Below the pieces are notes generated by a model, which worked only from the letters and a program-made list of their open reading frames with translations, was not told where the DNA came from and ran no database searches. A program made the translations under genes and the position numbers. From an uncultured Megamonas sp. (GTDB lineage Bacteria > Bacillota_C > Negativicutes > Selenomonadales > Selenomonadaceae), in the NCBI GenBank assembly GCA_900556715.1, contig USPM01000040.1, positions 1 to 6,272 of the forward strand: 6,272 bases of DNA, given 5' to 3'. Below are positions 1 through 5,665 of the stretch, piece by piece. Position 1 is the stretch's first letter; each line of letters opens with the position of its first letter.

Positions 1-668
1 ATAGACCTTCAATTGCTACACCTATACCTACAGGAAAAGGTAGCGTTACTTTATTATTAGATTCAGGTGCTAATGTAGATTGTAAACCAAAACATTTATG
101 TCAAAGTGCATTAATGGGTTCTATCTATGCTAAATGTATGCTAGGAAAAGAAAATCCAGCAGTAGGTTTATTAAATATTGGTGAAGAAGCAACAAAAGGA
201 AATGAGCAAGCCCAAGCCACATATCCTATGTTAAAAGGTATGAATACTATTAATTTCCAAGGAAATGCTGAAGGTAGAGATATACCAACAGGTCATTTTG
301 ATGTAGTAGTTTGCGATGGGTTTGTCGGAAATATTGTTTTAAAATTTGCTGAAGGTTTGGCAAAAACATTAGTAGGTTTGGCTAAAGATGCTATAAAAAA
401 AGGTGGTATATTAGCTAAATTAGGTGCATTGTTATTGATGCCAGCTTTAAAGAAATTAGGAAAAGATATAGATGTTTCTGAATATGGTGGAGCTCCTTTA
501 CTAGGAGTTAATGGTTGTTGTATAATATCTCATGGTAGTTCTAATGCAAAATCTATCTGTAGTGCTATTAGACAAGCCTGTGAATTTGTAAAAAACGATG
601 TATTAACTCAAATTAGGGATAATATAGATAAGGAGGAGATTTGGAGCCATGACACTGAAGTTAAATAG
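1..668 (+). CDS. plsX: Phosphate acyltransferase PlsX (5'-truncated by window edge)
   Basis: PlsX converts acyl-ACP and inorganic phosphate to acyl-phosphate, the donor for PlsY in the first step of phospholipid synthesis; it is a peripheral membrane enzyme. The reading frame is open from base 3, well before the first ATG at 114, so the protein enters from the left and 221 codons are visible. PlsX is usually about 330-345 residues, so roughly the first third is missing. Family signatures are clear: LLLDSGANVDCKP (bases 48-86), the GEEATKGNE segment, DVVVCDGFVGNIVLKFAEG, and YGGAPLLGVNGCCIISHGSS near the C-terminus. The gene ends at TAG 666-668, overlapping fabH by 20 bases and carrying the fabH ribosome binding site inside its own coding sequence, so the two are co-transcribed and probably translationally coupled. 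Identification is firm; the start cannot be seen. Confidence 0.96.
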   Translation, partial: RPSIATPIPTGKGSVTLLLDSGANVDCKPKHLCQSALMGSIYAKCMLGKENPAVGLLNIGEEATKGNEQAQATYPMLKGMNTINFQGNAEGRDIPTGHFDVVVCDGFVGNIVLKFAEGLAKTLVGLAKDAIKKGGILAKLGALLLMPALKKLGKDIDVSEYGGAPLLGVNGCCIISHGSSNAKSICSAIRQACEFVKNDVLTQIRDNIDKEEIWSHDTEVK

Positions 669-1653
669 TGCAGGCATTATTGGAATAGGATATCATGTTC
701 CAGAAAAAATCCTCACTAATGCAGATATTGAAAAATTAGTAGATACTAATGACGAATGGATTACAGAACGTACAGGTATCAAAGAAAGACGTATTTCTGC
801 AAAAGATGAGCCAACATCAGAATTAGCATATAAAGCTGCTCTTAAAGCTTTAGAAGATGCTAAGATATCTGCTGAAGAGTTAGATATGATTATAGTGGCA
901 ACTATTTCTGCTGACTGTAATACACCTTCAACAGCATGTATTTTACAAGATAAATTGGGAGCTAAAAATGCAGCAGCTTTTGATTTATCAGCAGCATGTT
1001 CTGGATTTGTATATGGGTCTGCAATAGCGACACAGTTTATTGAAACTGGTGTGTATAAAAAAGTATTAGTTGTAGGTGCTGAAACATTATCTAAATTTGT
1101 AAATTGGCAGGATAGAAATACTTGTATCATTTTTGCTGATGGAGCAGGTGCTGCTGTATTCGGTGAAGTTGAACAAGGTTATGGTATGTTATCTTTTGAT
1201 TTAGGTGCCGATGGAAGCGGTGCTACAACTATTGAAATTCCTGGTGGTGGAAGTAAACATCCAGCTGATCAAGAATCTATAGATAATCATATGCATTGCT
1301 TGCATATGAACGGAAAAGAAACCTTCCGTTTTGCTGTAAAGGCAATGGGTTCTACAGTATTGAAATCTTTAGAACGTGCAGGATTGCAAAAAGAAGATAT
1401 TGATTATTTAATTCCACATCAAGCTAATATTCGTATCATTGAATCTGCGGCGAAACGTTTGCATTTACCAATGGATAAGGTATTTGTAAATATAGAAAAG
1501 TATGGAAATGCATCAGCAGCATCAATTCCAATTGCAATGGCAGAAGCTTATCAATCTGGGAAATTGAAAAAAGGTGAAATCATAGCTCTTTCTGGTTTCG
1601 GTGCAGGTCTTACATGGGCATCTTGCATTATGAAATGGGCTAAGGAGGACTAA
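649..1653 (+). CDS. fabH: Beta-ketoacyl-ACP synthase III (FabH)
   Basis: FabH starts fatty acid synthesis in the cytoplasm by condensing an acyl-CoA primer with malonyl-ACP. The 334-residue product is slightly longer than the roughly 317-residue E. coli enzyme, mostly through a few extra N-terminal residues. The full Cys-His-Asn triad is visible: Cys117 in DLSAACSGF, His257 in PHQAN and Asn287 in YGNASA. The N-terminal NDEWITERTGIKERR motif and the C-terminal GFGAGLTWAS loop are also typical. The ATG at 649 is chosen because AAGGAGGAG lies at 630-638, about 10-12 bases upstream. Primer preference (acetyl versus branched acyl-CoA) cannot be told from sequence alone. fabK follows after only 3 bases and its ribosome binding site overlaps the last fabH codons, so the genes form one operon. 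No damage or missing residues are seen. Confidence 0.97.
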   Translation: MTLKLNSAGIIGIGYHVPEKILTNADIEKLVDTNDEWITERTGIKERRISAKDEPTSELAYKAALKALEDAKISAEELDMIIVATISADCNTPSTACILQDKLGAKNAAAFDLSAACSGFVYGSAIATQFIETGVYKKVLVVGAETLSKFVNWQDRNTCIIFADGAGAAVFGEVEQGYGMLSFDLGADGSGATTIEIPGGGSKHPADQESIDNHMHCLHMNGKETFRFAVKAMGSTVLKSLERAGLQKEDIDYLIPHQANIRIIESAAKRLHLPMDKVFVNIEKYGNASAASIPIAMAEAYQSGKLKKGEIIALSGFGAGLTWASCIMKWAKED

Positions 1654-1656
1654 ATA

Positions 1657-2604
1657 ATGTTCGAAAATAATCCTATCTGTAAATTATTAAATATAAAATA
1701 TCCAATATTTCAAGGCGGTATGGCTTGGCTTGGTACAGCAGAATTAGCTGCTGCCGTTTCTAATGCTGGTGGTCTTGGTATTATTGGAGCAGGACATATG
1801 CCTCCTGATCTTTTGAGAGCCGAAATACAAAAAGTAAAACAATGGACAGATAAACCATTTGGTGTAAATATAATGCTTATGTCTCCATTTGTTAAAGAAG
1901 TCATTCAAGTGGTGCTTGATGAACGTGTACCAGTTGTAACAACAGGTGCAGGTAATCCAGGTGAATATATACCTGCATTTAAAGAAATTGGTACTAAAGT
2001 AATACCAGTTGTTGCATCAGTCGCACTTGCAAAACGTTTAGTTCGTACTGGCGTTGATGCAATCATTGCTGAAGGAACAGAAAGTGGTGGACACGTAGGT
2101 GAAATCACTACTATGGCACTTGTACCACAAGTAGTAGATGCAGTGGATATTCCAGTTATTGCAGCTGGTGGTATTGGTGATGCCCGTGGAATGATGGCAG
2201 CATTTGCACTTGGTGCTAGTGGTGTACAAATGGGTTCAAGATTTGTAGTATCTAGTGAATGTATTGCTCATGAAAATTATAAAAAATTAGTTTTACGTGC
2301 AAAAGATCGCTCTACTGTAGTAACAGGCCGTTCTACAGGACATCCTGTACGCGTTATAGCGAATAAATTAACACGTAAATTTGATGAATTAGAAAAAGCA
2401 AATGCACCAGTTGAAGAAATTGAAAAATTAGGTGCAGGCGGATTAAATCTCGCAGCAAGAAAAGGCGATGTAGAAATGGGTTCTGTAATGATTGGACAGA
2501 TTGCAGGTATGCTTAATGAAATTAAACCAGTTCAAGAAATTATAGATGATATTGTAAATAATCTTGCTAAAGTGATGGAAAACGCACAGAATTCTTGCAA
2601 ATAA
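1657..2604 (+). CDS. fabK: Enoyl-ACP reductase II, FMN-dependent (FabK)
   Basis: FabK performs the last reduction of each elongation cycle, trans-2-enoyl-ACP to acyl-ACP, with FMN and NAD(P)H. It replaces FabI in many Firmicutes and is insensitive to triclosan. The 315-residue protein is a flavin TIM barrel of the nitronate monooxygenase/FabK superfamily: the N-terminal PIFQGGMAWLG strand (16-26), the conserved histidine in ESGGHVGE (His146), the AAGGIGDARG flavin phosphate loop (169-178) and GVQMGSRF (189-196). The C-terminal stretch (about 236-315, including GDVEMGS, GQIAGML and PVQEII) is what I expect of genuine FabK. Its only cysteines are 8, 202 and 314, so it has no clustered cysteine motif, unlike the paralogue at 4705. 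AAGGAGG at 1642-1648 supports the ATG start. Its place between fabH and fabD in the core block supports the housekeeping enoyl reductase role. Confidence 0.95.
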   Translation: MFENNPICKLLNIKYPIFQGGMAWLGTAELAAAVSNAGGLGIIGAGHMPPDLLRAEIQKVKQWTDKPFGVNIMLMSPFVKEVIQVVLDERVPVVTTGAGNPGEYIPAFKEIGTKVIPVVASVALAKRLVRTGVDAIIAEGTESGGHVGEITTMALVPQVVDAVDIPVIAAGGIGDARGMMAAFALGASGVQMGSRFVVSSECIAHENYKKLVLRAKDRSTVVTGRSTGHPVRVIANKLTRKFDELEKANAPVEEIEKLGAGGLNLAARKGDVEMGSVMIGQIAGMLNEIKPVQEIIDDIVNNLAKVMENAQNSCK

Positions 2605-2646
2605 ATAATAAATTTATAAAAATAATGGTGAAAGGGTGATTACTAA
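2605..2646 (+). other. AT-rich fabK-fabD spacer with weaker fabD ribosome binding site
   Basis: This 42-base gap is much longer than the 1- to 3-base gaps on either side of the fabK-fabD pair. It is nearly all A and T and contains the perfect palindrome ATAAATTTAT (2608-2617), too weak to be a terminator. The fabD ribosome binding site is GAAAGGGTGAT at 2630-2640, a poorer match to the 16S anti-Shine-Dalgarno than the AAGGAGG sites of its neighbours. I see no convincing promoter: TTGCAA at 2595-2600 has only badly spaced -10-like partners. Confidence 0.45.
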
Positions 2647-3591
2647 ATGAGTAAACTCGCATTTTTATTTCCAGGACAAGGTTCTCAAGTAGTGGGAATG
2701 GGTAAAGATTTTTATGACAAATACGATATTGCGAAAAAGTTATTTAAAGAAGCTGACGAAGCACTTGGATATTCTATCATGGACATGTGCTTTAATGGCC
2801 CAGCAGAAGATTTAAAACTTACAGCAAATACTCAACCTGCTATTTTAACTATGAGTGTTATCTGCAATGAATTATTAAAAGAAAATGGAATTACTCCAGA
2901 AATTGTAGGCGGTCATAGTTTAGGAGAATATTCTGCACTAGTAGCAGCAGGTTCTTTGAAATTTGCAGATGCAGTATATCTCGTTCATAAACGTGGTATG
3001 TACATGCAAGAAGCTGTTCCTGTTGGCGAAGGCGGAATGGCAGCTGTAATTGGTCTTGATCGTGATAAAATTGTGGAAATTTGCGAAGAAGTAAGTAACA
3101 CAACTTCTTTAGTACAGGCTGTAAACTTCAATTGCCCTGGTCAGATTGTAATTGCAGGTACTGCTAAAGGTGTAGAAAAAGCTAGTGAAGAAATGACAAA
3201 AGCTGGTGCTAAAAAATGTGTTATTTTACCAGTTAGTGCCCCATTCCATAGTAAATTAATGGAACCTGCAGCAGCTAAACTCGCTGTAGAACTTGATAAA
3301 GTAGTTGTATCTGATGCTACTATTCCTGTAGTAACAAATGTTACAGCAGAAGCTTTAACAAAAGCAGAAGATATTAAAGTAAGTCTTGTAAAACAAGCAG
3401 CAAGCCCTGTAAAATGGGAAGATTGTATCGCAACAATGAAAGATTTTGGTGCAGATACTTATGTTGAAGTAGGTCCAGGTAAAGTTTTATGTGGATTTAA
3501 TAAACGTATTGACCGTAAATTGAAATCTTTAAACGTAGAAAATATAGAATCTCTTGAAAAAACTCTTGACTATTTCAAGGAGGTTCGATAA
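2647..3591 (+). CDS. fabD: Malonyl-CoA:ACP transacylase (FabD)
   Basis: FabD moves the malonyl group from malonyl-CoA to the phosphopantetheine arm of AcpP, supplying the two-carbon donor for all condensations. The 314-residue length matches the family. Catalytic and binding residues are in the expected places: the PGQGSQ oxyanion loop (9-14, Gln11), nucleophile Ser91 in GHSLGE, Arg116 in HKRG (binds the malonyl carboxylate) and His201 in APFHS. NFNCPGQIVIAG (160-171) and the C-terminal VEVGPGKVL segment (273-281) complete the acyltransferase fold. The ATG at 2647 begins with MSKLAFLFPGQGSQ as usual for FabD. It is followed by fabG after a single base (stop TAA 3589-3591, fabG ATG 3593), so translation of the two is very likely coupled. 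It acts directly on the product of acpP further down the operon. Confidence 0.97.
   Translation: MSKLAFLFPGQGSQVVGMGKDFYDKYDIAKKLFKEADEALGYSIMDMCFNGPAEDLKLTANTQPAILTMSVICNELLKENGITPEIVGGHSLGEYSALVAAGSLKFADAVYLVHKRGMYMQEAVPVGEGGMAAVIGLDRDKIVEICEEVSNTTSLVQAVNFNCPGQIVIAGTAKGVEKASEEMTKAGAKKCVILPVSAPFHSKLMEPAAAKLAVELDKVVVSDATIPVVTNVTAEALTKAEDIKVSLVKQAASPVKWEDCIATMKDFGADTYVEVGPGKVLCGFNKRIDRKLKSLNVENIESLEKTLDYFKEVR
3577..3584 (+). promoter_or_regulatory. Ribosome binding site deciding the fabG start
   Basis: AAGGAGGT sits 8 bases before ATG 3593. An in-frame ATG at 3554 would add 13 residues (MKKLLTISRRFDN) but has no good ribosome binding site, lies deep inside fabD and would give a product longer than the family standard. 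The site at 3577-3584 therefore fixes the start at 3593. Confidence 0.85.
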
Positions 3592-3592
3592 T

Positions 3593-4336
3593 ATGCTTTT
3601 AGATGGTAAGGTTGCATTAGTAACAGGAGCATCTCGTGGAATTGGTCGTGCAGTTGCTATTGAACTTGCAAAAGAAGGTGCTACTGTAGCTATCAATTAT
3701 GCAGGAAATGTGGCTGCTGCCGAAGAAGTAAAGAATATAATTACTGATATGGGCGGTAAGGCCATGATTGTTCAAGCTGACGTTAGTGATGAACAGGCTG
3801 CTAGTGAAATGGTAGAAAAAGTAATAGCTGAATTTGGTCAGATTGATATTTTAGTTAACAATGCAGGTATAACTCGTGATGGTTTATTCATTCGCATGAA
3901 ATCTCAGGATTGGAATGCTGTTATCAATACTAATTTGACAGGTATTTTTAACTGTACAAAAGTAGTAGCAAAATATATGATGAAAAAACGTTCTGGAAAA
4001 ATCATCAATATGAGTTCTGTTTCTGGTATAATGGGAAATATAGGTCAGACAAATTATTCTGCTGCTAAAGCTGGTGTAATTGGTTTTACAAAATCTTTAG
4101 CTCGTGAAATGGCTAGTCGTGGTATTACCGTTAATGCTGTAGCTCCTGGTTTTATTGCTACTGATATGACAGCAGCTATGCCAGAAAAAGCACAAGCCCA
4201 AGTAGTAGGTTCTATACCACTTGGTAAAATGGGTCAGCCAGAAGATATTGCAAATGCAGTAGTATTTTTGGCATCTGATAAGGCTTCATATATTACAGGA
4301 CAGGTTGTCAATGTAGATGGCGGTATGGTAATGTAA
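3593..4336 (+). CDS. fabG: 3-oxoacyl-ACP reductase (FabG)
   Basis: FabG is the NADPH-dependent short-chain dehydrogenase that reduces beta-ketoacyl-ACP to beta-hydroxyacyl-ACP. With the start at 3593 the product is 247 residues, the usual FabG length. The Rossmann cofactor loop TGASRGIG is at 11-18, the NNAG motif at 89-92, and the catalytic residues are Asn114, Ser142 (MSSVSG), Tyr155 and Lys159 (YSAAK). The NAVAPGFIATDMT segment (181-193) and C-terminal GQVVNVDGGMVM are typical of FabG rather than of other short-chain dehydrogenases. The longer reading from ATG 3554 overlaps fabD by 38 bases and is rejected for lack of a ribosome binding site. Context between fabD and acpP confirms the fatty acid role. 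No unusual residues are seen. Confidence 0.97.
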   Translation: MLLDGKVALVTGASRGIGRAVAIELAKEGATVAINYAGNVAAAEEVKNIITDMGGKAMIVQADVSDEQAASEMVEKVIAEFGQIDILVNNAGITRDGLFIRMKSQDWNAVINTNLTGIFNCTKVVAKYMMKKRSGKIINMSSVSGIMGNIGQTNYSAAKAGVIGFTKSLAREMASRGITVNAVAPGFIATDMTAAMPEKAQAQVVGSIPLGKMGQPEDIANAVVFLASDKASYITGQVVNVDGGMVM

Positions 4337-4387
4337 TAATGAATAAATAAATAAAAAAAGGTTATTCTGAGGAGGAGGTGACGAGGA
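4337..4387 (+). promoter_or_regulatory. A-rich leader and extended ribosome binding site of acpP
   Basis: The 51-base gap before acpP holds an A-rich, G/C-poor stretch (4340-4359, with repeated TAAA/AATA units and seven consecutive A), then AGGAGGAGGTGA at 4370-4381. AGGAGGTGA within it (4373-4381) is an almost ideal match to the 16S rRNA 3' end, with 9 bases from AGGAGG to the ATG. An unstructured A-rich leader plus a near-perfect Shine-Dalgarno fits the high translation rate that acyl carrier protein needs. No separate promoter or terminator is evident here. Confidence 0.6.
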
Positions 4388-4618
4388 ATGGCTACTTTTG
4401 ATAAAGTAAGAGATATCGTTGTTGATCAGTTAGGCGTTGAAGCTGATGAAGTTAATATTGATTCTACTTTCATCGACGATTTAGGTGCAGATTCTCTTGA
4501 TATTGTTGAATTAATCATGGCTTTTGAAGAAGAATTCGGTATTGAAATTCCAGACGAAGCTGCTGAAAAAATTAAAACAGTTCAGGATGTTGTATCCTAT
4601 ATAGACCAAAATAAATAA
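4388..4618 (+). CDS. acpP: Acyl carrier protein (AcpP)
   Basis: AcpP is the small acidic carrier to which growing acyl chains are attached through 4'-phosphopantetheine. The 76-residue protein has the standard length, strong acidity and four-helix pattern. The attachment site is Ser36 in GADSLD, followed by helix II ([20 protein letters not shown]), the surface that partner enzymes recognise. It begins [15 protein letters not shown], typical of Firmicutes ACPs. It interacts with every other enzyme encoded in this window. It has the strongest ribosome binding site of the block and is followed 13 bases later by a stable hairpin, both consistent with more ACP being made than the flanking enzymes. 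A carrier for a secondary-metabolite pathway is unlikely given the all-fab surroundings. Confidence 0.98.
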   Translation: MATFDKVRDIVVDQLGVEADEVNIDSTFIDDLGADSLDIVELIMAFEEEFGIEIPDEAAEKIKTVQDVVSYIDQNK

Positions 4619-4631
4619 TTTTAGCGTTTTC

Positions 4632-4669
4632 TTAGAAAAGTCCCGTGGTTACTCCACGGGACTTTCTAA
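4632..4669 (+). terminator. Hairpin after acpP; likely partial terminator or mRNA 3' stabiliser
   Basis: AAAGTCCCGTGG (4637-4648) pairs perfectly with CCACGGGACTTT (4654-4665) around the 5-base loop TTACT. Skipping A4636 adds four more pairs (TTAG 4632-4635 with CTAA 4666-4669). The GC-rich core is GTCCCGTGG/CCACGGGAC. The following T run is short (TTTCT, then AAAG), so it is a poor full terminator on the + strand. Reading through must occur if the two downstream genes share the operon promoter. I read it as an attenuator or RNA-processing/stability element that separates high-level acpP from the genes behind it. The structure itself is certain; its role is inferred. Confidence 0.6.
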
Positions 4670-4692
4670 AGATAATAGAAGAAAAGCGGATT

Positions 4693-4699
4693 GGAGGAG
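4693..4699 (+). promoter_or_regulatory. Ribosome binding site deciding a TTG start at 4705
   Basis: GGAGGAG lies 5 bases before TTG 4705 (7 bases from GGAGG). No in-frame ATG is close. A longer reading from GTG 4645 would start inside the hairpin stem without a ribosome binding site and add 20 residues (beginning VTPRDFLK) not expected before the barrel. Starting at 4705 gives KLPELKIGNKIAKVPIIQGG, which resembles the normal beginning of the family. Confidence 0.8.
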
Positions 4700-4704
4700 T
4701 TATT

Positions 4705-5649
4705 TTGAAACTTCCTGAATTGAAAATTGGCAATAAAATTGCAAAAGTACCGATTATTCAGGGTGGTATGGCTGTTAGATTATCAACGGCAAGACTTGCA
4801 GCTGCTGTCGCCAATGAAGGCGGTATTGGTTTAATTGCTGCATCTGGTATGCCTACTGATGAATTAAGGTATGAAATTCGCTTGGCGCGATCTTTAACGT
4901 CTGGAATTATTGGTATTAACATCATGGTTGCAGCTAGAGGTTTTAGTGAAGTTGTAAAAACTGCTATTGACGAAGGTATTGACCTTGTAGTAGCTGGTGC
5001 AGGATTTTCCCGCGATATGTTTGGTCTTGGACAAGAATCTGGTACACCAATCGTACCGATTGTTTCATCTGTTAAATTAGCGAAAATATCCCAACGTCTT
5101 GGTGCTACTGCTATTGTGGTTGAAGGAAAAGAAGCTGGTGGACATTTAGGAACTAGCACATCTATACGTGAATTAATTCCGGATATTACAAAAGCGGTAG
5201 ATATTCCTGTTATTGCGGCAGGCGGAGTACTTTCTGGCCAAGACATTGTTGATCTTATAAAGATGGGCGCAAGTGGTGTACAAATGGGTTCACGCTTTGC
5301 TGCCAGTGAAGAATCCAATGCTGCTCCGGCATTGAAGAATTTTTATTTGAAATCTAAACCGGACGACATTGTAGTTATACACAGTCCAGTAGGTCTTCCA
5401 GGACGTGCTGTAAGAAATCCATTTGCAGATAAAATAATGGTGGGTCCAGTTCCTCCAAAAGGATGTAGGGCATGTCTAAAGAACTGTAAGCATAATTTCT
5501 GTATAATTGATTCATTGATTCGTGCAGAACAGGGAGACGTAGAAAATGGTCTGGTATTTACAGGCGAATATATACACAGAATCAAAGAAATATTGCCAGT
5601 TAAGGAAATAATTTCTAGAATAAAATCAGAAGTTGCGGCAATAGATTAA
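4705..5649 (+). CDS. FabK/nitronate monooxygenase-family flavoprotein with C-terminal four-cysteine motif
   Basis: This 314-residue protein (TTG start) is a second flavin TIM barrel related to FabK. It shows PIIQGGMAVRLS (16-27), the conserved histidine in EAGGHLGT (His147), AAGGVLSGQD (171-180) and GVQMGSRF (191-198). It differs from the upstream FabK in its C-terminal third: after GLPGRAVRNPF it has Cys254, Cys257, Cys261 and Cys266 (CxxCxxxCxxxxC), then a tail (GDVENGL, PVKEII) that realigns with FabK. These are its only cysteines, suggesting a bound metal or Fe-S cluster. Related proteins in Firmicutes are usually annotated nitronate monooxygenase. Position between acpP and fabF argues for an acyl-ACP substrate instead; H. 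pylori FabX, a flavoprotein of this superfamily with a 4Fe-4S cluster that makes unsaturated acyl-ACP, is a possible analogue. Superfamily and cysteine motif are seen directly; the reaction is not known, so no symbol is given. Confidence 0.85.
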   Translation: MKLPELKIGNKIAKVPIIQGGMAVRLSTARLAAAVANEGGIGLIAASGMPTDELRYEIRLARSLTSGIIGINIMVAARGFSEVVKTAIDEGIDLVVAGAGFSRDMFGLGQESGTPIVPIVSSVKLAKISQRLGATAIVVEGKEAGGHLGTSTSIRELIPDITKAVDIPVIAAGGVLSGQDIVDLIKMGASGVQMGSRFAASEESNAAPALKNFYLKSKPDDIVVIHSPVGLPGRAVRNPFADKIMVGPVPPKGCRACLKNCKHNFCIIDSLIRAEQGDVENGLVFTGEYIHRIKEILPVKEIISRIKSEVAAID

Positions 5650-5665
5650 ATGAGAGGTGTTTGTT

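Noticed and set aside
693..1130. Minus-strand open frame opposite fabH
   Set aside because: No domain or family resemblance, and fully inside fabH, whose catalytic triad is intact; a shadow frame.
2595..2626. Possible internal promoter before fabD (TTGCAA with TATAAA or AATAAT)
   Set aside because: Spacings of 14 or 20 bases fall outside the usual 16-18, and such hexamers are expected by chance in sequence this AT-rich.
3554..3592. 13-residue N-terminal extension of FabG from ATG 3554
   Set aside because: It lies within fabD, lacks a ribosome binding site, and the AAGGAGGT before ATG 3593 gives the standard 247-residue protein.
4671..4676. GATAAT as a -10 element for the genes after the hairpin
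   Set aside because: The bases 16-18 upstream lie in the hairpin and do not resemble TTGACA; an extended TG is also absent.
4645..4704. Upstream extension of the second FabK-like gene from GTG 4645
   Set aside because: It begins inside the hairpin stem with no ribosome binding site, while TTG 4705 has a well-placed GGAGGAG and gives the expected N-terminus.
4758..5318. Long minus-strand open frame (186 codons) opposite the FabK-like gene
   Set aside because: It is rich in Pro, Ser, Ile and Ala, as expected for the antisense of an Ala/Gly-rich barrel, has no recognisable domain, and is fully covered by a convincing + strand gene.
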